Positions 18,938 through 27,731 of a stretch of DNA of 64,000 bases are shown piece after piece (position 1 is the first letter of the stretch; each line of letters begins with the position of its first letter). Made by a program: the position numbers and the translations under genes. A model generated the notes under the pieces. It was given only the letters and a program-made list of their open reading frames with translations. It searched no databases and was not told where the DNA came from. The stretch is taken from positions 62,001 through 126,000 of the forward strand of contig DIAM01000012.1 of the NCBI GenBank assembly GCA_002416505.1, written 5' to 3'. The stretch comes from Gammaproteobacteria bacterium UBA5078 (GTDB lineage: Bacteria > Pseudomonadota > Gammaproteobacteria > Pseudomonadales > Pseudohongiellaceae).

Positions 18938-20575
18938 ATGATAAGAACTCTCTCTCGCTTAGCCTTACTTAGCTCGACTATTTGCGGGCTGATGAATGCG
19001 GCGCAGGCGCAGTCCACTGCGGATACCCAGGCCTGTGAGGCACTGGCGTCGAGCACCGACCTGACCATACTCTCTGCGCGCATAATGCCGGCCCAAGGCG
19101 GTACGCCGGCGTATTGCTATGTGCGTGGCCTCAGTGGTCCTGCGACGCATTACCATGTGCAGCTCCCGCTGCCGGGCAACTGGAACGCCCGCTTCCTACA
19201 GTGGGGCGACGGCGGCAAGGATGGTGACCTAGATTTCGCCAATCATCGCCTCGCCGAGGGTTATGCGGTGGCGAATAGCAATACCGGGCACGACAACGCC
19301 GTGGAGCCGGGTTCGCAATTCGGTTTCAATAACCGCCAAGCGGAGATCGATTTCGGTTACCGGTCGGTGCACCTCACCGTAATGGCGGGTAAGGCCTTAA
19401 CGCAGGCCTATTATCGCAGCGCGCCGAGCTATTCTTACTTCGAGGGTTGCTCCACAGGGGGGCGCCAGGGGCTGATGGAAGCCCAGCGCTTCCCCAACGA
19501 TTTCGATGGCATCGTGGCCGGAGCGCCGGTCAATTATTATCAGGCCATGAACGCGGCCGGCGTGTGGTGGTTGCAGCGTCTATTCAAGGACGATTTCGCG
19601 GGTAATCTGGCCGTGGATACCGATGGCAGCTTCGATAGCGTCAAGCTACTCGATATCCTCAACGATCGTGTGCTGGAAAAATGCGACGCGAACGACGGCA
19701 TTCGCGACGGGCTACTAAGCGATCCCATGAGTTGCGAATTCACTGCGCAGCGGGATCTGGCGGATCTGGTGTGCGCCTCGGGGGCAACAGGAGATAGTTG
19801 CTTCACGCCGACACAGCTGCAAACCATCACGGATTTCTACAGCGGTCCCTTGGATCGAGACGGGCAGGTACTGTATCCGGGCAAGGCGCTTGGCTCGGAG
19901 CGGGAGTGGGTGAACCTCTATGTGCCCAATGTGGCCAACGGCAATGGCCCGACAATGCTAATGGGGCCAGCGGGGGACCACGTCAATTATCTGTTCTACG
20001 AGAACGATCCTGGCGTAGTCATTCCGGACATGACGAGGCCGACCCACGTGCCGGGGCGCAATGCGGCACTGCCTGAGTTCTCGTGGCTGGAGTTCGACAT
20101 CAACGATCTAGCGGACGGGAAGGCGAGCCTGATGCAGTCGATCATGGATGCGACAGACCCGGACCTGACGCGCTTCCTAGAAGAGAACGATGGCAAGCTG
20201 CTGCTCTACCACGGCTGGAGCGATTCGCTATCCTCGGCGAAGGCGACGGTGCAATATTTCAATGAGATGGTGGGGACGACCTACGGTGGGGAGATGAGTG
20301 CGGCGATGAACAGTACGCGTCTGTTCCTAGCTCCGGGAATGGGGCACTGTGGGGGTGGGCCGGGGCCAAATAATTGGGATAAATTACCTGCACTCGTAGA
20401 TTGGGTAGAGCAGGGGAAGGCGCCAGATAGCATCACTGCCACGCACAGCAGCAATGGCAACGTTGATAACGAGCGGCTCCTATGCCCATACCCACAACAA
20501 TCGATCTTCACCGGCCCCGCCGGCGGCGCAGACAACCCAGCAAACTGGAAGGCAGAGAATTTCTCTTGTAGGTAA
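18938..20575 (+). CDS. secreted tannase/feruloyl esterase family hydrolase
   Basis: The start is ATG 18938, preceded by GAGGAG, giving 545 residues with a signal peptide ending AAQAQ. The family signature CS-D-HC is present: nucleophile Ser next to Cys in EGCSTGGRQG, the acid Asp in YHGWSD, and the His-Cys pair in APGMGHCGG. The motif supports a tannase/feruloyl esterase fold with an active-site disulfide between the two Cys. Such enzymes cleave ester bonds of plant or algal phenolics, or related polymer intermediates. It stands alone and is followed by a non-coding repeat region. Substrate unknown. Confidence 0.87.
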   Translation: MIRTLSRLALLSSTICGLMNAAQAQSTADTQACEALASSTDLTILSARIMPAQGGTPAYCYVRGLSGPATHYHVQLPLPGNWNARFLQWGDGGKDGDLDFANHRLAEGYAVANSNTGHDNAVEPGSQFGFNNRQAEIDFGYRSVHLTVMAGKALTQAYYRSAPSYSYFEGCSTGGRQGLMEAQRFPNDFDGIVAGAPVNYYQAMNAAGVWWLQRLFKDDFAGNLAVDTDGSFDSVKLLDILNDRVLEKCDANDGIRDGLLSDPMSCEFTAQRDLADLVCASGATGDSCFTPTQLQTITDFYSGPLDRDGQVLYPGKALGSEREWVNLYVPNVANGNGPTMLMGPAGDHVNYLFYENDPGVVIPDMTRPTHVPGRNAALPEFSWLEFDINDLADGKASLMQSIMDATDPDLTRFLEENDGKLLLYHGWSDSLSSAKATVQYFNEMVGTTYGGEMSAAMNSTRLFLAPGMGHCGGGPGPNNWDKLPALVDWVEQGKAPDSITATHSSNGNVDNERLLCPYPQQSIFTGPAGGADNPANWKAENFSCR

Positions 20576-20591
20576 TCGTTTGGGTATGCGT

Positions 20592-21134
20592 CAGTGCTCC
20601 GTAGGTCGAGTGACGCTGCAGCGTACTTCGCTGCTAACTGCAGGTGGCAAGGTTTCGTGGCTGGAGTGCGCTGCACGGTAAGGGCTGCTGAGAGACGCCG
20701 TGAACCCATCCATGGGGGCTTTGGCGCGGCATCCATGCCGCTTAAACTCTCCTCACCCCTCACCCCTCACCGCACACCACACTCCTCTAGCACAAACTCT
20801 AATTTTGAAGCGCTCTTACCTGTGGCAAGTTCGAACAGTCAGTGGTTCTGCACAAATTCTCATCAATCGACCCCATTCGCTTGCAGGGCATCCCCTTACG
20901 AGGTCAAGAGCTCCTACGGTCAGTAGTTTCTACCAGGGTTGAGTAAAAATCGAATCTGCTCTAACAATAGAACGCTGATCTAATTCGTAAGCACAGAACA
21001 AGAGGGGCGATGTGGGGTGCTTCGATGCAGGACCATGAGCCGCCTGGATGGCGGCGACTGAGCCCCCATGGATGGGTTTACGGCGTGTCCAGCAGCGAAG
21101 TACGCCGCAGTGCCACTCGCGCTACGGAGCACTG
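20592..21134. repeat. long imperfect inverted-repeat element with internal palindromes
   Basis: The 615-base gap before uvrA contains no credible gene. It holds an inverted repeat. CAGTGCTCCGTAG...GCGTACTTCGCTGCT (20592-20635) returns inverted at 21091-21134. The 26-base core at 20695-20720 (ACGCCGTGAACCCATC then CATGGGGGCT) returns inverted at 21061-21086 with one mismatch. Next to each core is a small palindrome, GCGGCATCCATGCCGC at 20726-20741 and CCGCCTGGATGGCGG at 21040-21054. The left arm carries about 60 extra bases. I see no transposase. It looks like a REP/MITE-like dispersed extragenic element. Confidence 0.7.
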
Positions 21135-21190
21135 TTAATAAGTTCTAAAAGTATCTAGTGAACAGACTAAAAATACCTACGAAAGAACAA

Positions 21191-24028
21191 TTAACTCAAC
21201 AAGCGGCCCAAGTATTTACCTGTATAGGATGCCGGGTTTTTGGCTACTTGTTCTGGTGTGCCCTCGGCTATGATTTGGCCACCACCATCGCCGCCCTCTG
21301 GGCCTAGGTCTACAATCCAGTCTGCCGTCTTGATCACGTCTAGATTGTGCTCGATCACCACGATCGTGTTGCCCTGATCGCGTAGGCGGTGCAGAACCGC
21401 CAGTAGCTGCTTGATGTCCTCGAAGTGTAGCCCCGTTGTCGGCTCGTCTAGGATGTAGAGTGTCTGGCCCGTGTCTCGCTTCGATAGTTCCCGCGCTAAT
21501 TTCACTCGCTGCGCCTCACCGCCCGACAGGGTTGTCGCCGCCTGACCTAGGCAGATGTAGGACAAGCCCACCTCCACTAGCATCTGCAGTTTGCGCGCGA
21601 TTGCCGGTACCGCGTCGAAGAACTCCCGCGCATCCTCGATCGTCATGTCGAGTACTTCGCTGATGTTCTTGCCCTTGTAGCGCACCTCCAGAGTCTCCCG
21701 GTTATAGCGCTTGCCATGGCAGATATCGCAGGACACATAGACATCCGGCAGGAAATGCATCTCGACCTTGACCACGCCGTCGCCCTGACAGGCCTCACAG
21801 CGTCCGCCTTTGACATTGAAGCTGAAGCGGCCCGTCTTATAGCCGCGTGCGCGCGCCTCTTGTGTGCCCGCGAAGAGGTCGCGCACCGGCGTGAAGATGC
21901 CGGTGTAGGTGGCTGGGTTCGAGCGTGGCGTGCGGCCGATAGCGCTCTGATCGATGTCCACCACCTTGTCGAGTTTATCGAGTCCTTCCACCGCCTCATG
22001 AGCCGCAGCGTTTAGCGTGGTCGCACCGTTGAGGACCGTGGCCGCGAGCGGGTAAAGCGTGCCATTGATAAGCGTGGACTTGCCCGAGCCCGATACTCCG
22101 GTGATGCAAGTGAGTAGACCCAGCGGGATATTCAGGTCGACGTTTCTTAAGTTGTTACCGGTGGCACCTCTGAGGCGAAGCTGTTTCTTTGCGTCCGCTT
22201 TGATGCGCTCGCTCGGCACGTCGATCTTGAGGCGGCCGGACAGGTATTTGCCTGTCAGCGAGTCCTCTGCCGCGAGAATGTCCTCTAGGCTGCCCTGGGC
22301 CACGATCTGGCCCCCGTGCACGCCGGCGCCGGGGCCGATGTCGATGATATGGTCGGCATGGCGTATCGCATCCTCGTCGTGCTCGACCACGATCACCGTA
22401 TTGCCGATGTCACGCAGGTGGAACAGCGTGCGCAACAGGCGATCGTTATCGCGCTGATGCAGGCCGATGGAGGGCTCGTCGAGGATATACATCACGCCGA
22501 CTAGACCCGCACCTATCTGGCTCGCTAGGCGAATGCGCTGGGCCTCGCCGCCGGAGAGCGTATCCGCGCTACGGTTTAGAGTTAGGTAATTGAGGCCGAC
22601 ATCGATTAGGAATTTGAGCCGGTCTTGTAGCTCCTTGAGAATCTTCTCCGCGATCGCGGCACGATTACCCTGTAGGGTCAGGGTGTCGAAATAGTGTGCG
22701 GCCTTGGTGACGGTCATCGCCGATACGTTCGGGAGGTTGATGTCGTCGATATAGACGCTGCGAGCCTCGGGTTTCAGGCGTGTGCCTTCGCACTCGGGGC
22801 AGGACTGTGAACTCAAGAACCGCGACAAGTCCTCGCGCACCATATTGGATTCCGTTTCCCTATAGCGACGTTCCATATTCGGCAGGATGCCCTCGAAAGG
22901 GTGGCGTCGCGTCACCGTGTCGCCGCGGTCGTTGAGGAAGTGGAAATCGATGACCTCGTCGCCACTGCCGCGCAGCACCGCCTCGCGGTGGGCCGCGGCC
23001 AGTTCATTGAATGGCGTCTCCACCTCGAAACCATAGTGCTTGGCGAGGGAGGAGAGCATCTGGAAATAGTAGAAGTTGCGTCGATCCCAGCCGCGAATAG
23101 CACCCTCGGCGAGGCTAAGCGAGTCATCGGTGATGATGCGTTTCTGATCGAAGTATTGCTTCAGCCCCAGCCCGTCGCAGCCTGTGCAGGCGCCGGCGGG
23201 ATTATTGAAGGAGAACATGCGTGGTTCTAATTCGCTGATGCTATGGCCGCAAGCAGGGCAAGCGAAGCGGGACGAGAACAGTAGGTCCGCCGCTGGCGGG
23301 GTGCCATCGTCATCCCCCATGAAGGCGACCACGGCGAGGCCGTCGGTCAACTGCAGGGCGCTCTCGAAACTCTCCGCAAGGCGTTGCTGCATGTCGTCGC
23401 GCACCTTGAGCCGGTCTACGACTACGTCGATGCTGTGTTTCTTGTTCTTCTCCAACTCCGGTGGGTAGTCGATCTCGGTCACGATGCCGTTGATGCGGGC
23501 CCGAATATAGCCACTGGTTTTAAGCTCGCTGAAGACATGGAGATGCTCGCCTTTGCGCCCGCGTACCAGAGGCGCGAGGATCATTACCCGAGTGCCCTCG
23601 GGCAACGCCAAGACCTGATCCACCATCTGGCTGACGGTTTGCGCCTCGAGCTTCTGATGATGTTCTGGGCAATACGGGTCGCCGACTCTGGCGAACAGCA
23701 GGCGCAGATAGTCGTAGATCTCTGTGATGGTGCCGACGGTTGAGCGCGGATTGTGCGATGTCGATTTCTGCTCGATCGAGATAGCGGGGGATAGGCCCTC
23801 GATATGATCGATGTCGGGTTTGTCCATCATGGACAGGAACTGCCGCGCATAGGTCGACAGAGATTCGACATAGCGGCGCTGCCCTTCGGCATAGAGTGTG
23901 TCGAAGGCTAGGGATGATTTGCCTGAACCGGAAAGCCCGGTAATGACCACGAGTTTGTCGCGAGGAATGGTGACATTGATATTTTTCAGATTATGGGTAC
24001 GTGCCCCTCTGACGACGATCTTGTCCAT
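21191..24028 (-). CDS. uvrA: excinuclease ABC subunit A
   Basis: A full-length 945-residue UvrA, the damage-recognition ATPase of nucleotide excision repair. Both ABC modules are complete: Walker A GLSGSGKSSL (about residue 31) and GVSGSGKSTL, two signature LSGGEAQR motifs, and ILDEPSIGLH and ILDEPTTGLH. The zinc-binding Cys pairs are visible in CPACG/CTGC and in CEAC/CDIC. It is divergent from ssb, as in many gammaproteobacteria. No LexA-type CTGT-N8-ACAG box is apparent in the shared promoter region. Confidence 0.98.
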   Translation of the reverse strand: MDKIVVRGARTHNLKNINVTIPRDKLVVITGLSGSGKSSLAFDTLYAEGQRRYVESLSTYARQFLSMMDKPDIDHIEGLSPAISIEQKSTSHNPRSTVGTITEIYDYLRLLFARVGDPYCPEHHQKLEAQTVSQMVDQVLALPEGTRVMILAPLVRGRKGEHLHVFSELKTSGYIRARINGIVTEIDYPPELEKNKKHSIDVVVDRLKVRDDMQQRLAESFESALQLTDGLAVVAFMGDDDGTPPAADLLFSSRFACPACGHSISELEPRMFSFNNPAGACTGCDGLGLKQYFDQKRIITDDSLSLAEGAIRGWDRRNFYYFQMLSSLAKHYGFEVETPFNELAAAHREAVLRGSGDEVIDFHFLNDRGDTVTRRHPFEGILPNMERRYRETESNMVREDLSRFLSSQSCPECEGTRLKPEARSVYIDDINLPNVSAMTVTKAAHYFDTLTLQGNRAAIAEKILKELQDRLKFLIDVGLNYLTLNRSADTLSGGEAQRIRLASQIGAGLVGVMYILDEPSIGLHQRDNDRLLRTLFHLRDIGNTVIVVEHDEDAIRHADHIIDIGPGAGVHGGQIVAQGSLEDILAAEDSLTGKYLSGRLKIDVPSERIKADAKKQLRLRGATGNNLRNVDLNIPLGLLTCITGVSGSGKSTLINGTLYPLAATVLNGATTLNAAAHEAVEGLDKLDKVVDIDQSAIGRTPRSNPATYTGIFTPVRDLFAGTQEARARGYKTGRFSFNVKGGRCEACQGDGVVKVEMHFLPDVYVSCDICHGKRYNRETLEVRYKGKNISEVLDMTIEDAREFFDAVPAIARKLQMLVEVGLSYICLGQAATTLSGGEAQRVKLARELSKRDTGQTLYILDEPTTGLHFEDIKQLLAVLHRLRDQGNTIVVIEHNLDVIKTADWIVDLGPEGGDGGGQIIAEGTPEQVAKNPASYTGKYLGRLLS

Positions 24029-24041
24029 GTAGTGCTCGCTC

Positions 24042-24108
24042 TTGCCGCAGGCGGAATAAAACAGGTGATTATCGTCAATCCGGAGGCTAAGCGCAAAGCC
24101 TGCGGCAA
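24042..24108. repeat. perfect 11-bp inverted repeat in the uvrA-ssb promoter region
   Basis: TTGCCGCAGGC (24042-24052) and GCCTGCGGCAA (24098-24108) are exact inverted copies separated by 45 bases, lying just upstream of the uvrA start and about 100 bases from ssb. Spacing of about 56 bases between equivalent positions would allow a looped regulator or a cruciform. No function is known to me. Confidence 0.5.
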
Positions 24109-24206
24109 TGATTCTATTAATTGGTGCTATGCTTGCGGTAGACTAAGCAGCTTAATGAAGCACCCCGCCTTGCGCGGTGCGAAAATAGAGAATTCTGGAG
24201 GATGAT

Positions 24207-24698
24207 GTGGCGAGTAGAGGCGTAAACAAGGTTATTTTGGTTGGCAATTGCGGGGGCGACCCCGAGACGCGTTACCTCCCCAGCGGCGGCGCCGTGAGCA
24301 ATGTCACGCTGGCCACTAGCGAGACTTGGAAAGACAAGACTACTGGTCAACCACAGGAGAAGACGGAATGGCACCGCGTGGTGTTTTTCAATCGCCTTGC
24401 GGAGATCGTCAACGAGTACGTCAAGAAGGGCTCTAAGCTCTATATCGAAGGCAGCCTGCGTACACGCTCTTGGGAGCAGGATGGCGTTAAGCGCTATGCA
24501 ACCGAGATCGTTGCCAACGAGATGCAGATGCTGGACTCCCGCGGTCAAGGTGGCGGTGGTGGTCAATACGACAACCAATTCGGCCAAGACTCAGCGCCTG
24601 CGCCTGCGCCAAGCAGCAATCGTCCACGCGAAGCGACTCAATCAAAAGCCCCCGCACCATCCAATTTCGACAATTTCGACGACGACATCCCATTCTAA
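24207..24698 (+). CDS. ssb: single-stranded DNA-binding protein
   Basis: A 163-residue SSB: an N-terminal OB fold (residues about 5-110, with NKVILVGNCGGDPETRYLPS, TEWHRVVFFNRLAEI and KLYIEGSLRTR), a Gly/Gln/Pro-rich disordered linker, and the acidic interaction tip ending DDDIPF. It binds ssDNA in replication, recombination and repair, and recruits partners through the tip. Translation starts at GTG 24207 behind GGAGGATGAT. It is divergent from uvrA and followed closely by a nucleotide-sugar reductase-like gene. Confidence 0.97.
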   Translation: MASRGVNKVILVGNCGGDPETRYLPSGGAVSNVTLATSETWKDKTTGQPQEKTEWHRVVFFNRLAEIVNEYVKKGSKLYIEGSLRTRSWEQDGVKRYATEIVANEMQMLDSRGQGGGGGQYDNQFGQDSAPAPAPSSNRPREATQSKAPAPSNFDNFDDDIPF

Positions 24699-24730
24699 GC
24701 CGGGACCAAAAGGCAGGGTAAGCGGGTAAG

Positions 24731-25651
24731 GTGAAGCTTTTAATAGTAGGTGCCGACAGTCCAATCGGCGTAGAGGTGATCAAGCTGCTCGAGCAGCGTG
24801 GTGTGGACTATGTTGCCCCGGAAGCGGGCAAGTTGGATCCGCGCGACTCCCTAAAAGTAGCGCGGGTTCTGACCAAATGCAGCCCCGACCAAGTCATCAA
24901 TCTTGCCTCCTACCATGCCGGCAGTCAGCTCGCGATCATGGCGGCCGAACAAGATCCCGACGCCTGCGAACTGATCAATCACGAGCAACCCTCGGTACTG
25001 GCGCAGGCCTGCGATCATCTCAATATTCCCCTGATACACCTTTCCACCGCCTATGTGTTCAGCGGTGAGAAGAAACTCGGCTATAACGAGCTCGACGTAG
25101 TGAAGCCTGCCGGTGTCTATGGCGCGAGCAGCCTGCGCGGCGAGGAAGCGATCACCTCGGCGCTAGAGAAGCACATCATCCTGCGCACCGGCTGGGTGTT
25201 CGGCGCAGGGCAAGATGAACTTATCAAGCGTTGGATCGGCGAGGCCAAGCAAGCCGAGGGCGCGGTCACCGTGTTGCGCCGTAAGTTCAGTCCTACGCCT
25301 GTCGAGGATGTGGCGAGAGTCTTGGTGGCCATCGCGCTGCAGGTGGACTGCCATGCCAATGTCTGGGGCACCTATCACTACTGTGGTCTGGAGACTAAAC
25401 GCGAGAGCGAGTTCGTCCAACACGTGCTTAAGTTGGCGGCGCAACATGACGAGAGCGTGTATAAGCTGCTCGACCATCTTAGCCTGAACCTGTTGCGTGC
25501 AGATGCGCCAGAGATTGCCAACAGTACCATGGCGACAAAGAAGATCTTCGATACCTTTGGCATCAAACAGCGCTCTTGGCACGGCAGTCTGCAGGCCCTC
25601 GTCAAGGCAATGCACAAGTCGCAATCGCAAGAAGTCACTAGCCCGGCATAA
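24731..25651 (+). CDS. RmlD-like NAD(P)-binding protein with an altered catalytic motif
   Basis: A 306-residue extended SDR-type protein starting at GTG 24731, with the nucleotide motif GADSPIG near residue 7. It aligns with dTDP-4-dehydrorhamnose reductase (RmlD). The usual STDYVF is STAYVF here, and the YxxxK active-site segment (YGRTK in typical members) reads YGASS, so the catalytic lysine is replaced. Either the reaction differs or the protein is a structural or regulatory paralogue. No dTDP-rhamnose genes are adjacent; neighbours are ssb and moeA, 18 bases downstream. Confidence 0.75.
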   Translation: MKLLIVGADSPIGVEVIKLLEQRGVDYVAPEAGKLDPRDSLKVARVLTKCSPDQVINLASYHAGSQLAIMAAEQDPDACELINHEQPSVLAQACDHLNIPLIHLSTAYVFSGEKKLGYNELDVVKPAGVYGASSLRGEEAITSALEKHIILRTGWVFGAGQDELIKRWIGEAKQAEGAVTVLRRKFSPTPVEDVARVLVAIALQVDCHANVWGTYHYCGLETKRESEFVQHVLKLAAQHDESVYKLLDHLSLNLLRADAPEIANSTMATKKIFDTFGIKQRSWHGSLQALVKAMHKSQSQEVTSPA

Positions 25652-25669
25652 GGGCTAAAAAGGAGTGTC

Positions 25670-26905
25670 ATGGCGCTTTCGCCTTCCACAACGCTCACCC
25701 CAATCGAACAAGCGCTGACGCAGATACTAGCGGGACTTAGCCCCGTGGTAGGCGAGGAGAGCGTTGCCATAAGCGCGGCTCTGCATCGCGTCCTAGCGCA
25801 GGAGATCAGTGCGCCTCTGGCCGTGCCCGGCTATGACAATAGCGCTATGGATGGCTATGCCATCGATAGTCGAGACTTGAACGCCGGTATCACACAGTTC
25901 CCGATCTCTCAGCGCATCCCCGCCGGCAGCGTCGGCCATGTGCTCAGTCCCGGCACTGCTGCCCGAATCTTTACAGGGGCCCCAATGCCAGGGGGCGCCG
26001 ATGCTGTCGTGATGCAGGAGAACTGCCGGCTAGAGGGCGAGACTGTCACTGTCGAGGTCCCGGTACAGGCCGGCGAGAACGTCCGCCGCGCGGGAGCAGA
26101 TGTGCAATACGGGGAGCTGCTCTTTAGTGCAGGGCATCGACTGCGCGCCCCCGACATTGGGATGCTGGCCGGGGTGGGCTTGCAGGCGCTCAAGGTAAGG
26201 CGGCCATTGCGCGTTGCGGTGTTGACCACGGGCAATGAATTGGTCCGACCGGGTCAAGCTCTGCAGGCAGGGCAGATCTACAATTCGAATTTCTACACGG
26301 TAAGTAGTCTCCTGCAGGGGCTTGGTCATGAGGTGCTGGACTGCGGCATCGTCACGGATACGCTGCAGGCGACCGAGCAGGCCTTACTCGAGGCTGCGCG
26401 AGGTGCCGACTGCGTCATTAGCAGTGGTGGTGTCTCGGTCGGTGAGGAGGATCATGTGCGTATGGCGCTACAGAATATAGGCGCATTGACGTTCTGGAAG
26501 CTAGCGATCAAGCCGGGCAAGCCCTTCGCGTTTGGCACGATTGCAAATAAGGCATTCTTCGGCCTGCCTGGTAATCCCGTCTCGGCCTTCGTGAATTTCG
26601 TGTTGGTGATTCGACCCGCGCTTGCGCGCCTAAGCGGATTGATCGAACCCCCAGCGATACCTTGGCATCTGCCGGCGGATTTCGAGATGGAGGCCACTGG
26701 CGTGCGGCAGGAGTACCTGCGAGTAAGTTGCCAGCATAGTGCAGGTTCGGCCGCGGTGTTGCAGCTAACGGGTAGTCAGAGTTCGGGAGTACTATCGTCC
26801 GTGAGTCACAGCGATGGCCTGGCCATCGTGCCGCCGAACACTGCCGTAAAACGCGGGGATTTGTTGAGATTCTTGCCATTAAATGAGATAGTCGGACACG
26901 GTTAA
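25670..26905 (+). CDS. moeA: molybdopterin molybdenumtransferase
   Basis: A 411-residue MoeA, which inserts molybdate into adenylylated molybdopterin during molybdenum cofactor synthesis. Visible features are the N-terminal NSAMDGYAID block, PAGSVG, ARIFTGAPMPGGADAVVMQE, the MoCF-like domain with TTGNELV, ISSGGVSVGEEDHV and GLPGNPVSAFVNF, and a C-terminal beta-barrel. AAAGGAG precedes the ATG. No other moa/mob genes are in the window, so it appears to sit alone with housekeeping genes. Confidence 0.95.
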   Translation: MALSPSTTLTPIEQALTQILAGLSPVVGEESVAISAALHRVLAQEISAPLAVPGYDNSAMDGYAIDSRDLNAGITQFPISQRIPAGSVGHVLSPGTAARIFTGAPMPGGADAVVMQENCRLEGETVTVEVPVQAGENVRRAGADVQYGELLFSAGHRLRAPDIGMLAGVGLQALKVRRPLRVAVLTTGNELVRPGQALQAGQIYNSNFYTVSSLLQGLGHEVLDCGIVTDTLQATEQALLEAARGADCVISSGGVSVGEEDHVRMALQNIGALTFWKLAIKPGKPFAFGTIANKAFFGLPGNPVSAFVNFVLVIRPALARLSGLIEPPAIPWHLPADFEMEATGVRQEYLRVSCQHSAGSAAVLQLTGSQSSGVLSSVSHSDGLAIVPPNTAVKRGDLLRFLPLNEIVGHG

Positions 26906-26950
26906 ACGCTTGTAAAATTTGGCGCTATAGCGCCGCAGTGAGAGTGTGTT

Positions 26951-27712
26951 GTGAACAGTTCAAGGAGACTTATGCGCTGGCCCAATAAGATGTTTTCGGC
27001 GTCTGTTTTGCTATTGTGTCTAAGTGCCTGCCAACCTGCTCAGAGCGTTCGCGTAGTGCAAGTGCCAGAGCCCGCGGTGCCGGAGCCGGTTGCACCGCTC
27101 ATTGACGAGTCCGCGCTAACGACAACTTTCGAGTTGGAGTTGCGCTATCAGCGCATCATCGCCGACCTGCTCTATGAGGGCATCAAGGCGCTGAACGCCA
27201 ATCGTTTATTAACGCCTCCGGATATTAGCGCTCATGCCTATTTTAGTCGCGTTTTGGCAATCGAGCCGGAGAACGCCGTGGCCCTTAGAGGGCTGCAGGA
27301 CATCGTGGCGAAGTATTTGCAACTGGCAGATCAGGCCGGAAGGCAGGGACAGTTCGATAGCGCGAGGACATATCTGCGCCGCGCCGAGCAAGTCGATAGC
27401 TCTAATCAAGGCATTGCCAGTGCATGGGTTAGGCTCGAAGCGGAGATGAAATCCAACGATGTGGTGCACAGCATTAATGCCCGCGAGCTTTCCAATCAAT
27501 CCGCTACGCTAATGGCAGAGCTGGGCAAGATTGGGATTCAGGCTCGTGACTCAGGCGCCTTCTTTTTGATCACCGCTCCCAGCGATGTGCAAGCACGCTG
27601 GATTTACACACAGATGCAAACGGCAGTGGCCGGGCATCGACTGCGGGGCAATATCGAATTGGGGGACAGCCCCACCGTACGTCTAATAATGCCTACCGAT
27701 TCAGATGTCTGA
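26951..27712 (+). CDS. lipoprotein with TPR-like helical repeats
   Basis: A 253-residue protein beginning at GTG 26951 (a later ATG at 26972 is possible). The signal peptide ends in the lipobox LSAC. A Pro-rich linker is followed by paired helices resembling tetratricopeptide repeats (AHAYFSRVLAIEPENAVALRG, then FDSARTYLRRAEQVDSSNQG). The C-terminal domain is short and mixed. I infer an envelope scaffold role. It is followed 19 bases later by a DUF2333 membrane protein, so the two may act together. I do not recognise a named family. Confidence 0.6.
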   Translation: MNSSRRLMRWPNKMFSASVLLLCLSACQPAQSVRVVQVPEPAVPEPVAPLIDESALTTTFELELRYQRIIADLLYEGIKALNANRLLTPPDISAHAYFSRVLAIEPENAVALRGLQDIVAKYLQLADQAGRQGQFDSARTYLRRAEQVDSSNQGIASAWVRLEAEMKSNDVVHSINARELSNQSATLMAELGKIGIQARDSGAFFLITAPSDVQARWIYTQMQTAVAGHRLRGNIELGDSPTVRLIMPTDSDV

Positions 27713-27731
27713 GTAGGCATCGAGGTAGTAC

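Noticed and set aside
20592..21134. Insertion sequence
   Set aside because: Inverted arms are present but there is no transposase frame or clear target duplication, so I call it a repeat element only.
24029..24206. LexA (SOS) box between uvrA and ssb
   Set aside because: I found no CTGT-N8-ACAG match in either orientation.
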